Origin: Janthinobacterium sp. 1_2014MBL_MicDiv
GTDB lineage: Bacteria > Pseudomonadota > Gammaproteobacteria > Burkholderiales > Burkholderiaceae_D
Length of the DNA stretch: 64,000 bases
Direction of reading: 5' to 3'
NCBI RefSeq assembly: GCF_001865675.1
Contig: NZ_CP011319.1
Coordinates: forward strand, 5,642,001-5,706,000
Part shown: positions 34,240-42,612 of the stretch, in pieces
Layout: every line of letters starts with the position of its first letter
How positions within the stretch are numbered: position 1 is the first letter of the stretch
The notes under the pieces: generated by a model
What the model saw: the letters and a program-made list of their open reading frames with translations, nothing else
Databases searched by the model: none
What the model was told of the DNA's origin: nothing
Translations under genes and position numbers: made by a program

Positions 34240-35192
34240 CGCCGCCCCCGGATGATCAGCACGAGGAACAGCACGCCGCCCACGCCGCCCGCCGTCAGGC
34301 CGATCGGCACTTCGAACGGGTAGATCAGCAATCGCCCTGCGATGTCGCAGGCCAGCAGCAGCGCGGCGCCGCCCAGCGCCACGATGGGCAGGGTGCGCGC
34401 CAGGTTGTCGCCGTAGCGCAGCGCCACCAGATTGGGAATGGCCAGGCCGACGAACGGGATCGCCCCCACCGTGATCACCGTGGCCGCCACCGTGACGGCC
34501 ACCAGCACCAGACCCAGCGCCACCGTGGCGCCATGGTTCAAGCCCAGGCTGGTAGCCATGCCCTCGCCCATGCCCAGCACGGTAAAGCGCTGCGCGTACA
34601 GGTATGTGAGGGCGACGATGGGCAGGACCAGATAGATGATTTCATAGTTGCCCTGGACGATCCGGGAAAAATCGCCGAGCAGCCAGCCCTGCATGCTTTG
34701 CAGGATATTGTTGCGGTAGGCATAGAACTCGGCCACGGCGCTGAGCACGCCGCCATACACGAGGCCGATGACGGGCACGAGTATCGTGTTCTTGAAGCGG
34801 ATGCGGCGGATCAGGGCCACATACACGAGGCTGGCGGCAAGGCAGAACACCAGCGCGAACGCCATCTTGCCGGCCGCGCCCGCCGCGGGCGCGGCCGTCA
34901 GCGACACGAGGATGCCCAGCTTGGCCGCATCGAGGCCGCCCGACGTGGCCGGCTCGACGAATTTGTTGCGCACGATGTGCTGCAGGATGACGCCGCAGAC
35001 GGACAGGCCCACGCCTGTCAGCACCAGCGCCGCCAGACGGGGCAAGCGGCTGGCCGTCAGGGTCAGCCAGGCATCGCCGGACAGCGCGTCGGACAGCGCA
35101 AACAGCTGCGTCCAGGCAATGTCCCGCGCCCCCACCAGCAGCGAAGCACAGCACAGCAGGAAGAACAGGAAAAGCAGACGCGCGCGTGTCAA
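34236..35192 (-). CDS. Iron-siderophore ABC transporter permease (FecCD family, YclN-like)
   Basis: A 318-residue FecCD-type permease, the partner of the one downstream. Signatures are ASRLPRLAALVLTGVGLSVCGVILQHIVRNKFVEPATSGGLDAAKLGILV, the coupling helix FTVLGMGEGMATSLGLNH, and GAIPFVGLAIPNLVALRYGDNLARTLPIVALGGAALLLACDIAGRLL with the family's final LIIRGRR. It starts inside the 3' end of the ABC half-transporter gene (four-base overlap), tying the FecCD importer to the half-transporter pair in one operon. Confidence 0.94.
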   Translation of the reverse strand: MTRARLLFLFFLLCCASLLVGARDIAWTQLFALSDALSGDAWLTLTASRLPRLAALVLTGVGLSVCGVILQHIVRNKFVEPATSGGLDAAKLGILVSLTAAPAAGAAGKMAFALVFCLAASLVYVALIRRIRFKNTILVPVIGLVYGGVLSAVAEFYAYRNNILQSMQGWLLGDFSRIVQGNYEIIYLVLPIVALTYLYAQRFTVLGMGEGMATSLGLNHGATVALGLVLVAVTVAATVITVGAIPFVGLAIPNLVALRYGDNLARTLPIVALGGAALLLACDIAGRLLIYPFEVPIGLTAGGVGGVLFLVLIIRGRR

Positions 35193-36979
35193 ATGCCGGA
35201 CTCCGTTCCAGGCTGGCGCGCGGGCGCGGCGATGCGCCAGCCCTTGGCCGCCTGGCGCTGGGCCAGGAAATGCGCATACAGGCCGTTCTGCTCGCGCAGG
35301 ACGTCCGGCGCGCCCTGCTCGCGGAGCGTGCCGCCCTCGAGCACGACGATCTGGTCGGCCATGGCCACCGTCGACAACTGGTGCGCGATGACGATCACGG
35401 TGCGCTTGCCGCGCAGCCGCGCCAGCGCTTCGGCGACGGCGGCCTGGTTTTCCGCGTCAAGCGCGGCCGTCGCTTCGTCGACGAGCAAAATCGGTGCATC
35501 CTTGACCAGCGCGCGGGCAATCGCGATACGCTGGCGCTCGCCCCCGGACAGGCGCGCGCCCCCCTCGCCCACAGGCGTAGCGAGGCCCTGCGGCAAGCGC
35601 GCGATGATCTCGGCCACGCCTGCCTGTCGCGCCGCCTCCAGCACTTGCGCATCGCTGGCGTCCGGCTTGCCGATGCGGATGTTGTCGCCGATGCTGCCCT
35701 GGAACAGATAACTGTCCTGGAAAATCTGGCTGATCTGGCCTGCCAATTGCTCGCTGGACATGGCACGCACATCGACGCCGCCCACCAGCAGCGCGCCCTG
35801 GCTGACGTCGAAGAAGCGCGCGATCAGCCGCACCAGGGTGGTCTTGCCGGAACCGGAAGCGCCGATCAGCGCCGTCATGCTGCCCGGTGCAATATGCAGA
35901 TTGATGCCCGTCAATACGTCGGGCTGATCCTGTGCATAGCGGAAAGCCACGTCGCGCAGCTCGACCGCGCCATCGCGCGGCGCTTGCGGCGCGGCCGCTT
36001 CCGGCAGCGGCTGCACGGCGAGAATGGCGCGCGCCGCGTCAAGCTGGCCGCGCGCGCCGCGCAGCACTTCGCCATAGCTGGCCACTTCCTGCAGCGGATC
36101 GACAAGGCGCACCACCAGCAGCAACGCCACGATGACGGCAATGGCATCCTTCGCGTCGGCTGCACCGCCCAGCAGGCTGTTCAGCCACAGCGCGGCGGCG
36201 ACCAGCAAGGCGGCGAAGATGGCTTGCACGGCCCACGCGTTGAGCACGGCCGACAGTGACGACAGGTAAATGAGCCGCGTACCCGAGGCGCGCTGCTCGT
36301 CGATGGCTTGCTGCAGGAAGCGCGTGCCGCCGCCCTCGCCGCTGCCGTCGCCATTGAAGGCGCGCAACACGGACTGCGCTTGCGCAAACTCAATCAGGCG
36401 CTGGCTGGTCTGGGCAAAATGCTGGTGGTAGGCGTCGTCGGCGCGCTGCCCCATATGCGCGGTAAGCCGCAAGGTGCCGGCCAGGATGGGCAGCGCCAAC
36501 AGGGCGATCAGGCCCAGCTGCCAGTGCAGCACGAACAGCGCGGCGATCAGCACCACGGGCGTGACGGCACCGCAGATCAGCGGCGTCAGCACGTGCGCTG
36601 GCAGCTGGGCCACATTCATCATGCCTTGCGTGATGACATGGCCGAGACGCGCCGTGTTTTCCGGCGTGAACCAGCCGACAGGCAGGCGCGCCACGTGGTC
36701 GCCGAGGCGCTGGCGTGCGCCCCGCAAGACCGTCACGCCGACGCGCACGCCTGCCCTTTCCACCTGGCGCCGCCAGGCCCAGCAAGCCGCCAGCCCGGCC
36801 AGCAGCACGAGCAGCCACAGCGCCGCGCCCCCCGTATCGCCGGCCAGCAGCCGGCCCAGGGCCAGCACCAGCGCCGTGACGGTGAGCCCGCTGAGCAGGC
36901 CATAGGCAAGCGCCATCCACGCATAGCGGCGGAAGACGGGCGCATCATCGCCCAGCAATTGAATAAAAGTCTTCAGCAT
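35189..36979 (-). CDS. Exporter-fold ABC half-transporter, second subunit (IrtB/YbtQ-like)
   Basis: A 596-residue protein with a six-helix type IV ABC membrane domain (about 1-310) fused to an ATPase domain. The latter has Walker A GASGSGKTT, Q-loop ISQIFQDSYLFQGSIGDNI, signature LSGGERQRIAIARALV, Walker B ILLVDEATAALDAENQ and H-loop VIVIAHQLST. Both partner subunits keep the catalytic glutamate. Pairs like this inside iron-uptake operons (YbtPQ, IrtAB) import ferri-siderophores despite the exporter fold; export of a siderophore or a lipid is the alternative. The ATG at 36979 (MLKTFIQ) overlaps the upstream subunit by seven bases. There is no fused siderophore-reductase domain. Confidence 0.88.
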   Translation of the reverse strand: MLKTFIQLLGDDAPVFRRYAWMALAYGLLSGLTVTALVLALGRLLAGDTGGAALWLLVLLAGLAACWAWRRQVERAGVRVGVTVLRGARQRLGDHVARLPVGWFTPENTARLGHVITQGMMNVAQLPAHVLTPLICGAVTPVVLIAALFVLHWQLGLIALLALPILAGTLRLTAHMGQRADDAYHQHFAQTSQRLIEFAQAQSVLRAFNGDGSGEGGGTRFLQQAIDEQRASGTRLIYLSSLSAVLNAWAVQAIFAALLVAAALWLNSLLGGAADAKDAIAVIVALLLVVRLVDPLQEVASYGEVLRGARGQLDAARAILAVQPLPEAAAPQAPRDGAVELRDVAFRYAQDQPDVLTGINLHIAPGSMTALIGASGSGKTTLVRLIARFFDVSQGALLVGGVDVRAMSSEQLAGQISQIFQDSYLFQGSIGDNIRIGKPDASDAQVLEAARQAGVAEIIARLPQGLATPVGEGGARLSGGERQRIAIARALVKDAPILLVDEATAALDAENQAAVAEALARLRGKRTVIVIAHQLSTVAMADQIVVLEGGTLREQGAPDVLREQNGLYAHFLAQRQAAKGWRIAAPARQPGTESGI

Positions 36980-38763
36980 GACGGGTGCGCCTCTTCCTGG
37001 AATTCCTGATAGCCGCCCAGCGCCCACAGTTGCGCGTAGCGCCCCTGGTCGGCGAGCAAGGCGGCATGGCTGCCCTGCTCGACGATGGCGCCATGTTCGA
37101 CGACGATGATGTGGTCGGCGTGCATGATGGTGTCGAGCCGGTGCGCGATCACCAGCAAGGTGCGGCCGCGGGCAAAGCGCGACAGCGCATCCTGGATCGC
37201 CACCTCGTTTTCGGCATCGGCCGCCGCCGTGGCTTCGTCGAGCACCAGCACGGCCGGATCGAGCAGCACGGCGCGGGCGATGCTCACGCGCTGCAGCTCG
37301 CCGCCCGACAATTGCGCGTCTTCGCCGATCACCGAGTCGTAGCCGCGCGGCAAGGCCAGGATGCGCTCATGGATGTTCGCCAGGCGCGCCGCTTGCTCCA
37401 CCTCGTGCCCGCTGGCCGCCGGCCGGCCCAGCGCGATGTTCTCGCGCACGCTGGCGTGGATGAGGCGCACTTCCTGCAGCACGAAGCCGATGCGCCGGTA
37501 CAGTTCGGACGTGGCGATGTGCCGCAGGTCGACGCCGCCCAGGGTGATGCGCCCTTGCGTCGGATCGAAAAAGCGCAGCAGCAGCCGCGCCAGGGTCGAT
37601 TTACCGGACCCGGAAGCGCCGACGATGGCTGTGACCGTGCCGGGCTGCAAGGTAAAACGGATGTCCGACAGCACCTTGTTGTGTCCATCGTAGGCATAGC
37701 TGACGCCTTCCACGCAAATTTCCGTGCCAGCTGGCAGCTGCTGCTCGTCGGGCGCAGGCTGCGCCAGCACGGGCGTCTCGAGCAAGGCCAGCACGCGCTG
37801 GGCGGCGCCGGTGGCGTTGTTGAGGTCGTGCGTCAGATAGTGCAGCAGCAGCATCGGCGCGGACATGCCCGGCGCCACGAGGGCGAACGGCAGCACGTCG
37901 ACGGGCGCCATCCAGCCCAGCACCACGAATACGGTGCCGGCGATCACCACCACGCCCAGCACGGCCACGGGTGCGATCAGGGCGTTGGCGTTGGCCATCG
38001 AGCCCACCAGCGGTCGCGTGAAGGCGGCAAAAGCGTCCGCAAACCCGTCGACGGCCGCGCGGTAGCTGCCGTGCGCGCGGCCCGTGGCACCAAACGCCTT
38101 GACCACGGGAATGCCGTTGACGAATTCCACCACCGCATTGTTGATGCGCCCCATGCCGGCGACGAATTGCTCCATATTGCCTGCGCTGGCCTTCATGGCC
38201 TTGCCGAAGAACAGGAAAAAGCCGGGAAAGGGCAGGATGGCGATGATGGCCATGCGCCAGTCCATGGCAAACAGGTAGAGCAGCGAAATCAGGATGGCGC
38301 CCACGGCGCGCCCCGTCGTCGTATAAAAATGCGCGGTGAGGCTGTGCAGGGTATTGATGTCGTCCTGCATCGCCTGCTTGACCTCGCCCGATGCCCGGCT
38401 GGTGAACCAGCCCAGCGGCACTTGCCCCAGGCGCTGCATGGCTTGCAGGCGCAGGTGGTGGGTGATGCGGTTGTCGGCCAGGTGCGCGGCCAGTTCGCCC
38501 AGCGCGAGCAGCGCCATGCCGGCGAACAGGCAAGCGACGCTGGCGAGGATGGTGGGCCAGATGTCGGCTGCCGACAGCGCTTCCGCAGGGACCAGGGCCA
38601 TTCTTGCCAGGTGCGCGATGCCGGCCAGCGGCACCAGCGTGAGCATGCTGCCCACGCCGGCCAGCACGGCCGCGACGATCAGGCGCCCGCGTATGGGGCT
38701 CAATATCCGGCGGATCGGGCCGGCTTGTTTGGGTGCGGCCGGGGCCGCGTCATGGGTGCTCAT
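36973..38763 (-). CDS. Exporter-fold ABC half-transporter, first subunit (IrtA/YbtP-like)
   Basis: A 596-residue half-transporter, the same length as its neighbour. The membrane domain contains GWFTSRASGEVKQAMQDDINTLHSLTAHFYTTTGRAVGAILISLLYLFAMDWRM and FVNGIPVVKAFGATGRAHGSYR. The ATPase domain has GASGSGKSTLARLL, GFVLQEVRLIHASVRENIALG, LSGGELQRVSIARAVLLDPAVLVLDEATAAADAE and LLVIAHRLDTI. It is the first gene of the six-gene transporter operon and lacks the N-terminal siderophore-interacting reductase domain of mycobacterial IrtA. Its ATG at 38763 lies 40 bases from the twin 39-bp element. Confidence 0.88.
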   Translation of the reverse strand: MSTHDAAPAAPKQAGPIRRILSPIRGRLIVAAVLAGVGSMLTLVPLAGIAHLARMALVPAEALSAADIWPTILASVACLFAGMALLALGELAAHLADNRITHHLRLQAMQRLGQVPLGWFTSRASGEVKQAMQDDINTLHSLTAHFYTTTGRAVGAILISLLYLFAMDWRMAIIAILPFPGFFLFFGKAMKASAGNMEQFVAGMGRINNAVVEFVNGIPVVKAFGATGRAHGSYRAAVDGFADAFAAFTRPLVGSMANANALIAPVAVLGVVVIAGTVFVVLGWMAPVDVLPFALVAPGMSAPMLLLHYLTHDLNNATGAAQRVLALLETPVLAQPAPDEQQLPAGTEICVEGVSYAYDGHNKVLSDIRFTLQPGTVTAIVGASGSGKSTLARLLLRFFDPTQGRITLGGVDLRHIATSELYRRIGFVLQEVRLIHASVRENIALGRPAASGHEVEQAARLANIHERILALPRGYDSVIGEDAQLSGGELQRVSIARAVLLDPAVLVLDEATAAADAENEVAIQDALSRFARGRTLLVIAHRLDTIMHADHIIVVEHGAIVEQGSHAALLADQGRYAQLWALGGYQEFQEEAHPSC

Positions 38764-38803
38764 GAAAAAAGGACAGGCATGGTGTCAAAAGAAAAGAGTG
38801 GCT

Positions 38804-38842
38804 CTCACCCTATATCCCGAACGAGAATGCCAAACCCTCAAT
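38804..38842 (-). promoter_or_regulatory. 39-bp element upstream of the ABC-transporter operon (copy B of the twin motif)
   Basis: This copy matches 31463-31501 at 35 of 39 positions and lies 40 bases before the first transporter ATG, close to the 35-base distance of copy A. It sits between the transporter operon and fecR, which ends 27 bases upstream. The transporter operon therefore probably has its own start separate from fecIR transcription. Confidence 0.75.
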
Positions 38843-38869
38843 CAGGCGCCGCATCCCATGCAAAAAACC

Positions 38870-39868
38870 TCAGGATGCGGCCTGCACGGTTACCCAGTAG
38901 CGCGTGCGCGCCAGGATCTGGATGGGCAAGGCCAGCGCCAGGTTGTGCAGGGCGCGGTCCGTGTCGCGCAGCGGGAAGACGCCGTTGACCTTCAGGGCGG
39001 CCACGGCCGGATCGCAGCGCAGCAGGCCGGGGCGGTAGCGGGCCAGTTCGGCGATCAGGGCATCGAGGCGCATGTCGTCGGCCACCAGCATGCCGCGCGC
39101 CCAGGCCGCGGCGCCGGCGGAGACGGGCGCCGCAGACTGCACGATGTCGGCCGAGAAGACGGCGCCCTGCCCCATGTCGATGCGCACGGGGCGGTCGGGC
39201 GCATGCGCGAGGCGCACCTCGACGGCGCCCTCGAACACGGCGACCCTCGACACGTGCTCTTCTTGCCGCAAGGTAAAACGCGTGCCCAGCGCCCGCACGG
39301 TGCCGTGGCGGCTTTGCACGCGGAAAGGCCGCTGCGCCGCATCGTGCGCCGTCGTGACGAGGATTTCGCCGGCCCGCAAGAGCAGCAGGCGCTCGCTGGC
39401 GTCGAAACGCACGTCGATGGCGGATGCCGAGGCCAGCATCACGCGCGTGCCGTCGGGCAGGATCATCTCGCGGATCTCGCCGGTGGCCGTGCTGTGGCCG
39501 GCCGTGGCGACTTGCCAGCTGTCCGTGCCGCGCAGCGCGTACGCCATGCCGCCCACTGGCAGGATCAGCGCCAGCAGTTTCAGGGCGCGGCGGCGGTTCA
39601 GGTGGGCGGCGGGCGCCGGCGCATGCAGCGCATGCCTGGCCGCGTCGCGCGGCACGCCGTGCAGCTTGCCCTCGAACGCCTGCAGGCGGCGCCAGGCAAG
39701 GTCATGATGCGGGTGGGCGGCGCGCCAGCGGGCACAGGCGACCTGGTCCGCGTTGCTGGCGTCATCGGACCACAGGCGGGCCATCCACTCGGCCGCCCGC
39801 TGGACGATGGCGGCATCGATGATGGCGCCATCGTCGCCAGTACGGCTGTCGGGCAGCGGCATGGCCAT
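38870..39868 (-). CDS. FecR-family anti-sigma factor / signal transducer
   Basis: FecR proteins span the inner membrane, hold the cognate sigma factor, and receive a signal from the receptor's STN domain. The 332-residue protein has an N-terminal DUF4880 domain (AAEWMARLWSDDASNADQVACARWRAAHPHHDLAWRRLQ, about 25-65) and one transmembrane helix (about 95-112). A periplasmic FecR domain follows (GEIREMILPDGTRVMLASASAIDVRF...GTRFTLRQEEHVSRVAVFEGAVEV), then a C-terminal secretin/STN-like segment. It follows fecI by six bases. The ATG at 39868 is used; a second lies two codons later. Confidence 0.92.
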   Translation of the reverse strand: MAMPLPDSRTGDDGAIIDAAIVQRAAEWMARLWSDDASNADQVACARWRAAHPHHDLAWRRLQAFEGKLHGVPRDAARHALHAPAPAAHLNRRRALKLLALILPVGGMAYALRGTDSWQVATAGHSTATGEIREMILPDGTRVMLASASAIDVRFDASERLLLLRAGEILVTTAHDAAQRPFRVQSRHGTVRALGTRFTLRQEEHVSRVAVFEGAVEVRLAHAPDRPVRIDMGQGAVFSADIVQSAAPVSAGAAAWARGMLVADDMRLDALIAELARYRPGLLRCDPAVAALKVNGVFPLRDTDRALHNLALALPIQILARTRYWVTVQAAS

Positions 39869-39874
39869 GCGGGC

Positions 39875-40393
39875 TCAGTGTCCCGGGCCGTGCAAGGCCT
39901 GGTAGCAGGCCAGCAAGCCGGCGGCGATGTATTTCTCGACGGACGAGACGGACACCTGGAGTTCGGCGGCGATGTCGCGGTAGCTCATGCCGTCCAGCTT
40001 GCACAGCAGCAAAGCCTTGCGCGCCTTCGCAGGCAGCTGCTGCAGCACGGCGTCGATTTCCGTCAGCGCCTCGAGCACCAGCGCGCGCTCTTCCTCGGAC
40101 GGCGCCAGCGCCTCGGGCACGAGGGCCAGTACTTCCAGGTAGGCCGCCTCGATCTGGCGGCGCCGGTACAGGTCGATCACCATGCCGTTGGCGATCTGCG
40201 TCAGGTGACGGCGCGATTCCCCGGCCGGCGGCACGCGCCCCGTCTTCATCAGGTGCAGGTAGACATCGTGCGCCAGGTCGGCCGCATCGAAGGCATTGCC
40301 CAGCTTGCGGCGCAGCAAGCCCCGCAGCCAGCTATGGTGGTCGGTGTACAGACTGCTGACTTGTTGCTGAAGCGCTAACTCGGCGGTGCCCAC
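39875..40393 (-). CDS. FecI-family ECF RNA polymerase sigma factor
   Basis: A 172-residue ECF sigma factor with region 2 (WLRGLLRRKLGNAFDAADLAHDVYLHLMKTGRVPPAGESRRHLTQIANGMVIDLYRRRQIEAAYLE) and region 4 with its helix-turn-helix (LPAKARKALLLCKLDGMSYRDIAAELQVSVSSVEKYIAAGLLACYQAL). DLAHDVYLHL and the SVEKYI recognition helix are typical of iron-responsive FecI types. The start is GTG at 40393. A perfect 19-bp palindrome like a Fur box lies 50 bases upstream, so expression is probably iron-repressed. The likely targets are the two copies of the 39-bp element downstream. Confidence 0.93.
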   Translation of the reverse strand: MGTAELALQQQVSSLYTDHHSWLRGLLRRKLGNAFDAADLAHDVYLHLMKTGRVPPAGESRRHLTQIANGMVIDLYRRRQIEAAYLEVLALVPEALAPSEEERALVLEALTEIDAVLQQLPAKARKALLLCKLDGMSYRDIAAELQVSVSSVEKYIAAGLLACYQALHGPGH

Positions 40394-40443
40394 GATACCC
40401 TTCCTGTTGCCATGGCCACCGTATGATGGCGCATCGAATTATA

Positions 40444-40462
40444 AATGAGAATTATTCTCATT
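40444..40462. promoter_or_regulatory. Fur box upstream of fecI
   Basis: A perfect 9-1-9 inverted repeat, AATGAGAAT-T-ATTCTCATT, contains the 7-1-7 core TGAGAATnATTCTCA that differs from the Fur consensus core TGATAATnATTATCA only at one symmetric position. It lies 50 bases before the fecI GTG in an AT-rich patch (ATTATAAATG...ATTATATA) that can serve as a promoter. Iron-loaded Fur binding here would shut off fecI-fecR. Confidence 0.85.
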
Positions 40463-40546
40463 ATATACGGAAGCACAAGATCGCCGCAACCGGGCGACTG
40501 CGGGCACGTCAATCCGCAAGCCATCGGCGCCCCATCAGCAGGCGAT

Positions 40547-40579
40547 AAAAAACCCTGCAAACCAGGGATTTGCAGGGTT
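40547..40579 (-). terminator. Intrinsic terminator of ychF
   Basis: An 11-bp perfect stem (AACCCTGCAAA at 40551-40561 with TTTGCAGGGTT at 40569-40579), loop of seven, is followed on the minus strand by TTTT. It stands about 40 bases after the ychF stop and separates the housekeeping chain from the Fur/FecI region. Confidence 0.88.
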
Positions 40580-40620
40580 CATTGACGCCCCATGCCCAGG
40601 CAGGGGGCTAGCGTCGGGAA

Positions 40621-41712
40621 TTAGACGTTGAACAGGAAGTTCAGCACGTCGCCATCCTTGACCACGTATTCCTTGCCCTCGGCGCGCATCTTGCCCGCTT
40701 CCTTGGCACCCGCTTCGCCCTTGTAGGCGATGAAGTCGTCATAGGCGATGGTTTGCGCGCGGATGAAGCCGCGTTCGAAGTCTGTGTGGATCACGCCGGC
40801 CGCCTGTGGCGCCGTGGCGCCGACGGGGATGGTCCAGGCGCGCACTTCCTTCACGCCCGCCGTGAAGTAGGTTTGCAGGCCCAGCAGCTTGTAGCCGGCG
40901 CGGATCAGGCGGTCCAGGCCTGGCTCTTCCATGCCCATGTCGGCCAGGAAAGCGCCCTTGTCGGCATCGTCGAGGTCGGCGATTTCCGCTTCCAGTGCCG
41001 CGCAGATGGCGACGATAGGCGCGTTTTGCGATTGCGCATAGGCCGTCAGCTGGTCCAGCAGCGGGTTGTTGGTGAAACCCGTGTCGGACACGTTGGCCAC
41101 GAACATGGCCGGCTTGGCCGTGATCAGGCACAAAGGCTTGATCAGCTCCATTTCGTCGGCGTCCAGGCCCATCGCGCGCACCGGTTTGGCGTCGTTCAGG
41201 TAAGGCATCATGCGTTCCATGATGGCCAGCAGCTTGGCCGCGTCCTTGTCGCCCGAACGGGCTTTCTTGTTTTCGCGGTGGATGGCTTTTTCCACGGTGC
41301 CCATGTCGGCCAGCGCCAGTTCGGTCTGGATGACTTCGATGTCGTCGAGCGGGTTGATCTTGCCGGCCACGTGGATGACGTTGTCATCTTCGAAGCAGCG
41401 CACGACGTTGACGATGGCGTCCGTTTCGCGGATATGCGACAGGAACTGGTTGCCCAGGCCCTCGCCCTTCGATGCACCGGCCACCAGGCCGGCGATGTCG
41501 ACGAATTCCACGATGGCGTTGACCATGCGTTCCGGCTTGACGATCGCGGCCAGCGCATCCATGCGTGGATCCGGCACTTCGACGACGCCGACGTTCGGCT
41601 CGATGGTGCAGAACGGATAGTTTTCAGCCGGAATGCCGGCTTTCGTCAGTGCATTGAACAGGGTGGACTTGCCGACGTTCGGCAAGCCGACGATACCGCA
41701 TTGGAGACTCAT
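40621..41712 (-). CDS. ychF: Ribosome-binding ATPase YchF (redox-regulated, OLA1 family)
   Basis: YchF is an Obg-family P-loop protein that prefers ATP, binds ribosomes and takes part in translation and oxidative-stress control. The 363-residue length is standard. Visible features are G1 GLPNVGKSTLFNALT (about 8-22), the IEPNVGVVEVPDPRMDAL switch region, VDIAGLVAGASKGEGLGNQFLSHIRETDAIVNVVRCFED (G3 region), and a C-terminal TGS domain ending with EGKEYVVKDGDVLNFLFNV. It closes the pth-side housekeeping cluster, with 201 gene-free bases separating it from pth. Confidence 0.98.
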   Translation of the reverse strand: MSLQCGIVGLPNVGKSTLFNALTKAGIPAENYPFCTIEPNVGVVEVPDPRMDALAAIVKPERMVNAIVEFVDIAGLVAGASKGEGLGNQFLSHIRETDAIVNVVRCFEDDNVIHVAGKINPLDDIEVIQTELALADMGTVEKAIHRENKKARSGDKDAAKLLAIMERMMPYLNDAKPVRAMGLDADEMELIKPLCLITAKPAMFVANVSDTGFTNNPLLDQLTAYAQSQNAPIVAICAALEAEIADLDDADKGAFLADMGMEEPGLDRLIRAGYKLLGLQTYFTAGVKEVRAWTIPVGATAPQAAGVIHTDFERGFIRAQTIAYDDFIAYKGEAGAKEAGKMRAEGKEYVVKDGDVLNFLFNV

Positions 41713-41913
41713 GGAAAACCTTTAATAATCAAAGCACATGGCGCCGTCTATCGGCGTGCTTGCCGTGCTGTTAGGGAAACGGGGCGATTGCTCACCATTT
41801 TCCGGGGATAGTGCGTATGCTGCATTTCAAGGGGTCAATTGTACCCGTGTCACGCGCGCTTCAAAAGCCTGATGATGGCCAAACGACGCCTATGCAGGCG
41901 CATCGTGTTGTCA

Positions 41914-42498
41914 TCAGGCCGTATGCAGCTTCATCGTCGCCGCCTCGAACTTGCCGTCGACAATCAGCGGCATGACTTGCAGGGACTTCTCGATGGCTTG
42001 CTCGATCAGCTCCTGGTCTTCGCGGCGCGGACGGTGCAGCACGAAATCGGCCACCTGCTGCTGCAGGCTCAGGGTGCGCGGATGGCCGATGCCGAGGCGC
42101 AAGCGCCAGTAATCCTGCGTGCCCAGCGCGGCCGTGATGTCCTTCAAGCCATTGTGGCCGCCGGCCGAGCCGCCCTTCTTCAGGCGCGCGATGCCCGGCA
42201 TCAGGTCGAGTTCATCGTGCACCACCAGCACTTCATCGGCGGCAATCTTGAAGAAACGCGCCAGCGCGCCCACGGACTGGCCCGAGCGGTTCATGAAAGT
42301 CAGCGGTTCGAGCAGCCAGACTTCGTTGCCGCCAATCGACGTTTTCGCCAGCATGGCGTTGTAGCGCGAATCGCGCTGCAAGCGCGTGCCGGGCAAGCTG
42401 TTGGCAAGGTTGTCCACCAGCCAGAAGCCGGCATTGTGGCGGGTTTGTTCGTACTCGGGTCCCGGATTGCCGAGGCCGACGATCAGGCGTATGGGCAT
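41914..42498 (-). CDS. pth: Peptidyl-tRNA hydrolase
   Basis: Pth recycles peptidyl-tRNA released from stalled ribosomes. The 194-residue protein has IRLIVGLGNPGPEYEQTRHNAGFWLVD (catalytic histidine near residue 21), LEPLTFMNRSGQSV with the conserved asparagine, and VVHDELDLMPGIARLKKGGSAGGHNGLKDI with the catalytic aspartate. The order rplY-pth-ychF on one strand is common in proteobacteria, but a strong two-way terminator stands between rplY and pth here, so pth probably has its own promoter. Confidence 0.98.
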   Translation of the reverse strand: MPIRLIVGLGNPGPEYEQTRHNAGFWLVDNLANSLPGTRLQRDSRYNAMLAKTSIGGNEVWLLEPLTFMNRSGQSVGALARFFKIAADEVLVVHDELDLMPGIARLKKGGSAGGHNGLKDITAALGTQDYWRLRLGIGHPRTLSLQQQVADFVLHRPRREDQELIEQAIEKSLQVMPLIVDGKFEAATMKLHTA

Positions 42499-42544
42499 GG
42501 CTGTGTCTGCAGTGTAAAAACGTATTATCGGTGAAAACGGGCGG

Positions 42545-42581
42545 AAAAAAACCCGCCGGGACGAACCAGGCGGGTTTTTCC
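42545..42581 (-). terminator. Bidirectional-type terminator after rplY
   Basis: AAAAACCCGCC (42547-42557) pairs with GGCGGGTTTTT (42569-42579) around an 11-base loop, with A-rich and T-rich flanks on both sides. On the minus strand a run of seven T ends the rplY transcript, 32 bases after its stop. It lies in the 114-base gap before pth. Confidence 0.9.
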
Positions 42582-42612
42582 TTGCGACTACCGCATGACT
42601 GCGGCGGCAGAA

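Noticed and set aside
35189..38763. Non-ribosomal siderophore export function assigned outright to the ABC pair
   Set aside because: No biosynthetic gene is in the window, and importer pairs of the same fold are known in iron operons; direction cannot be read from sequence.
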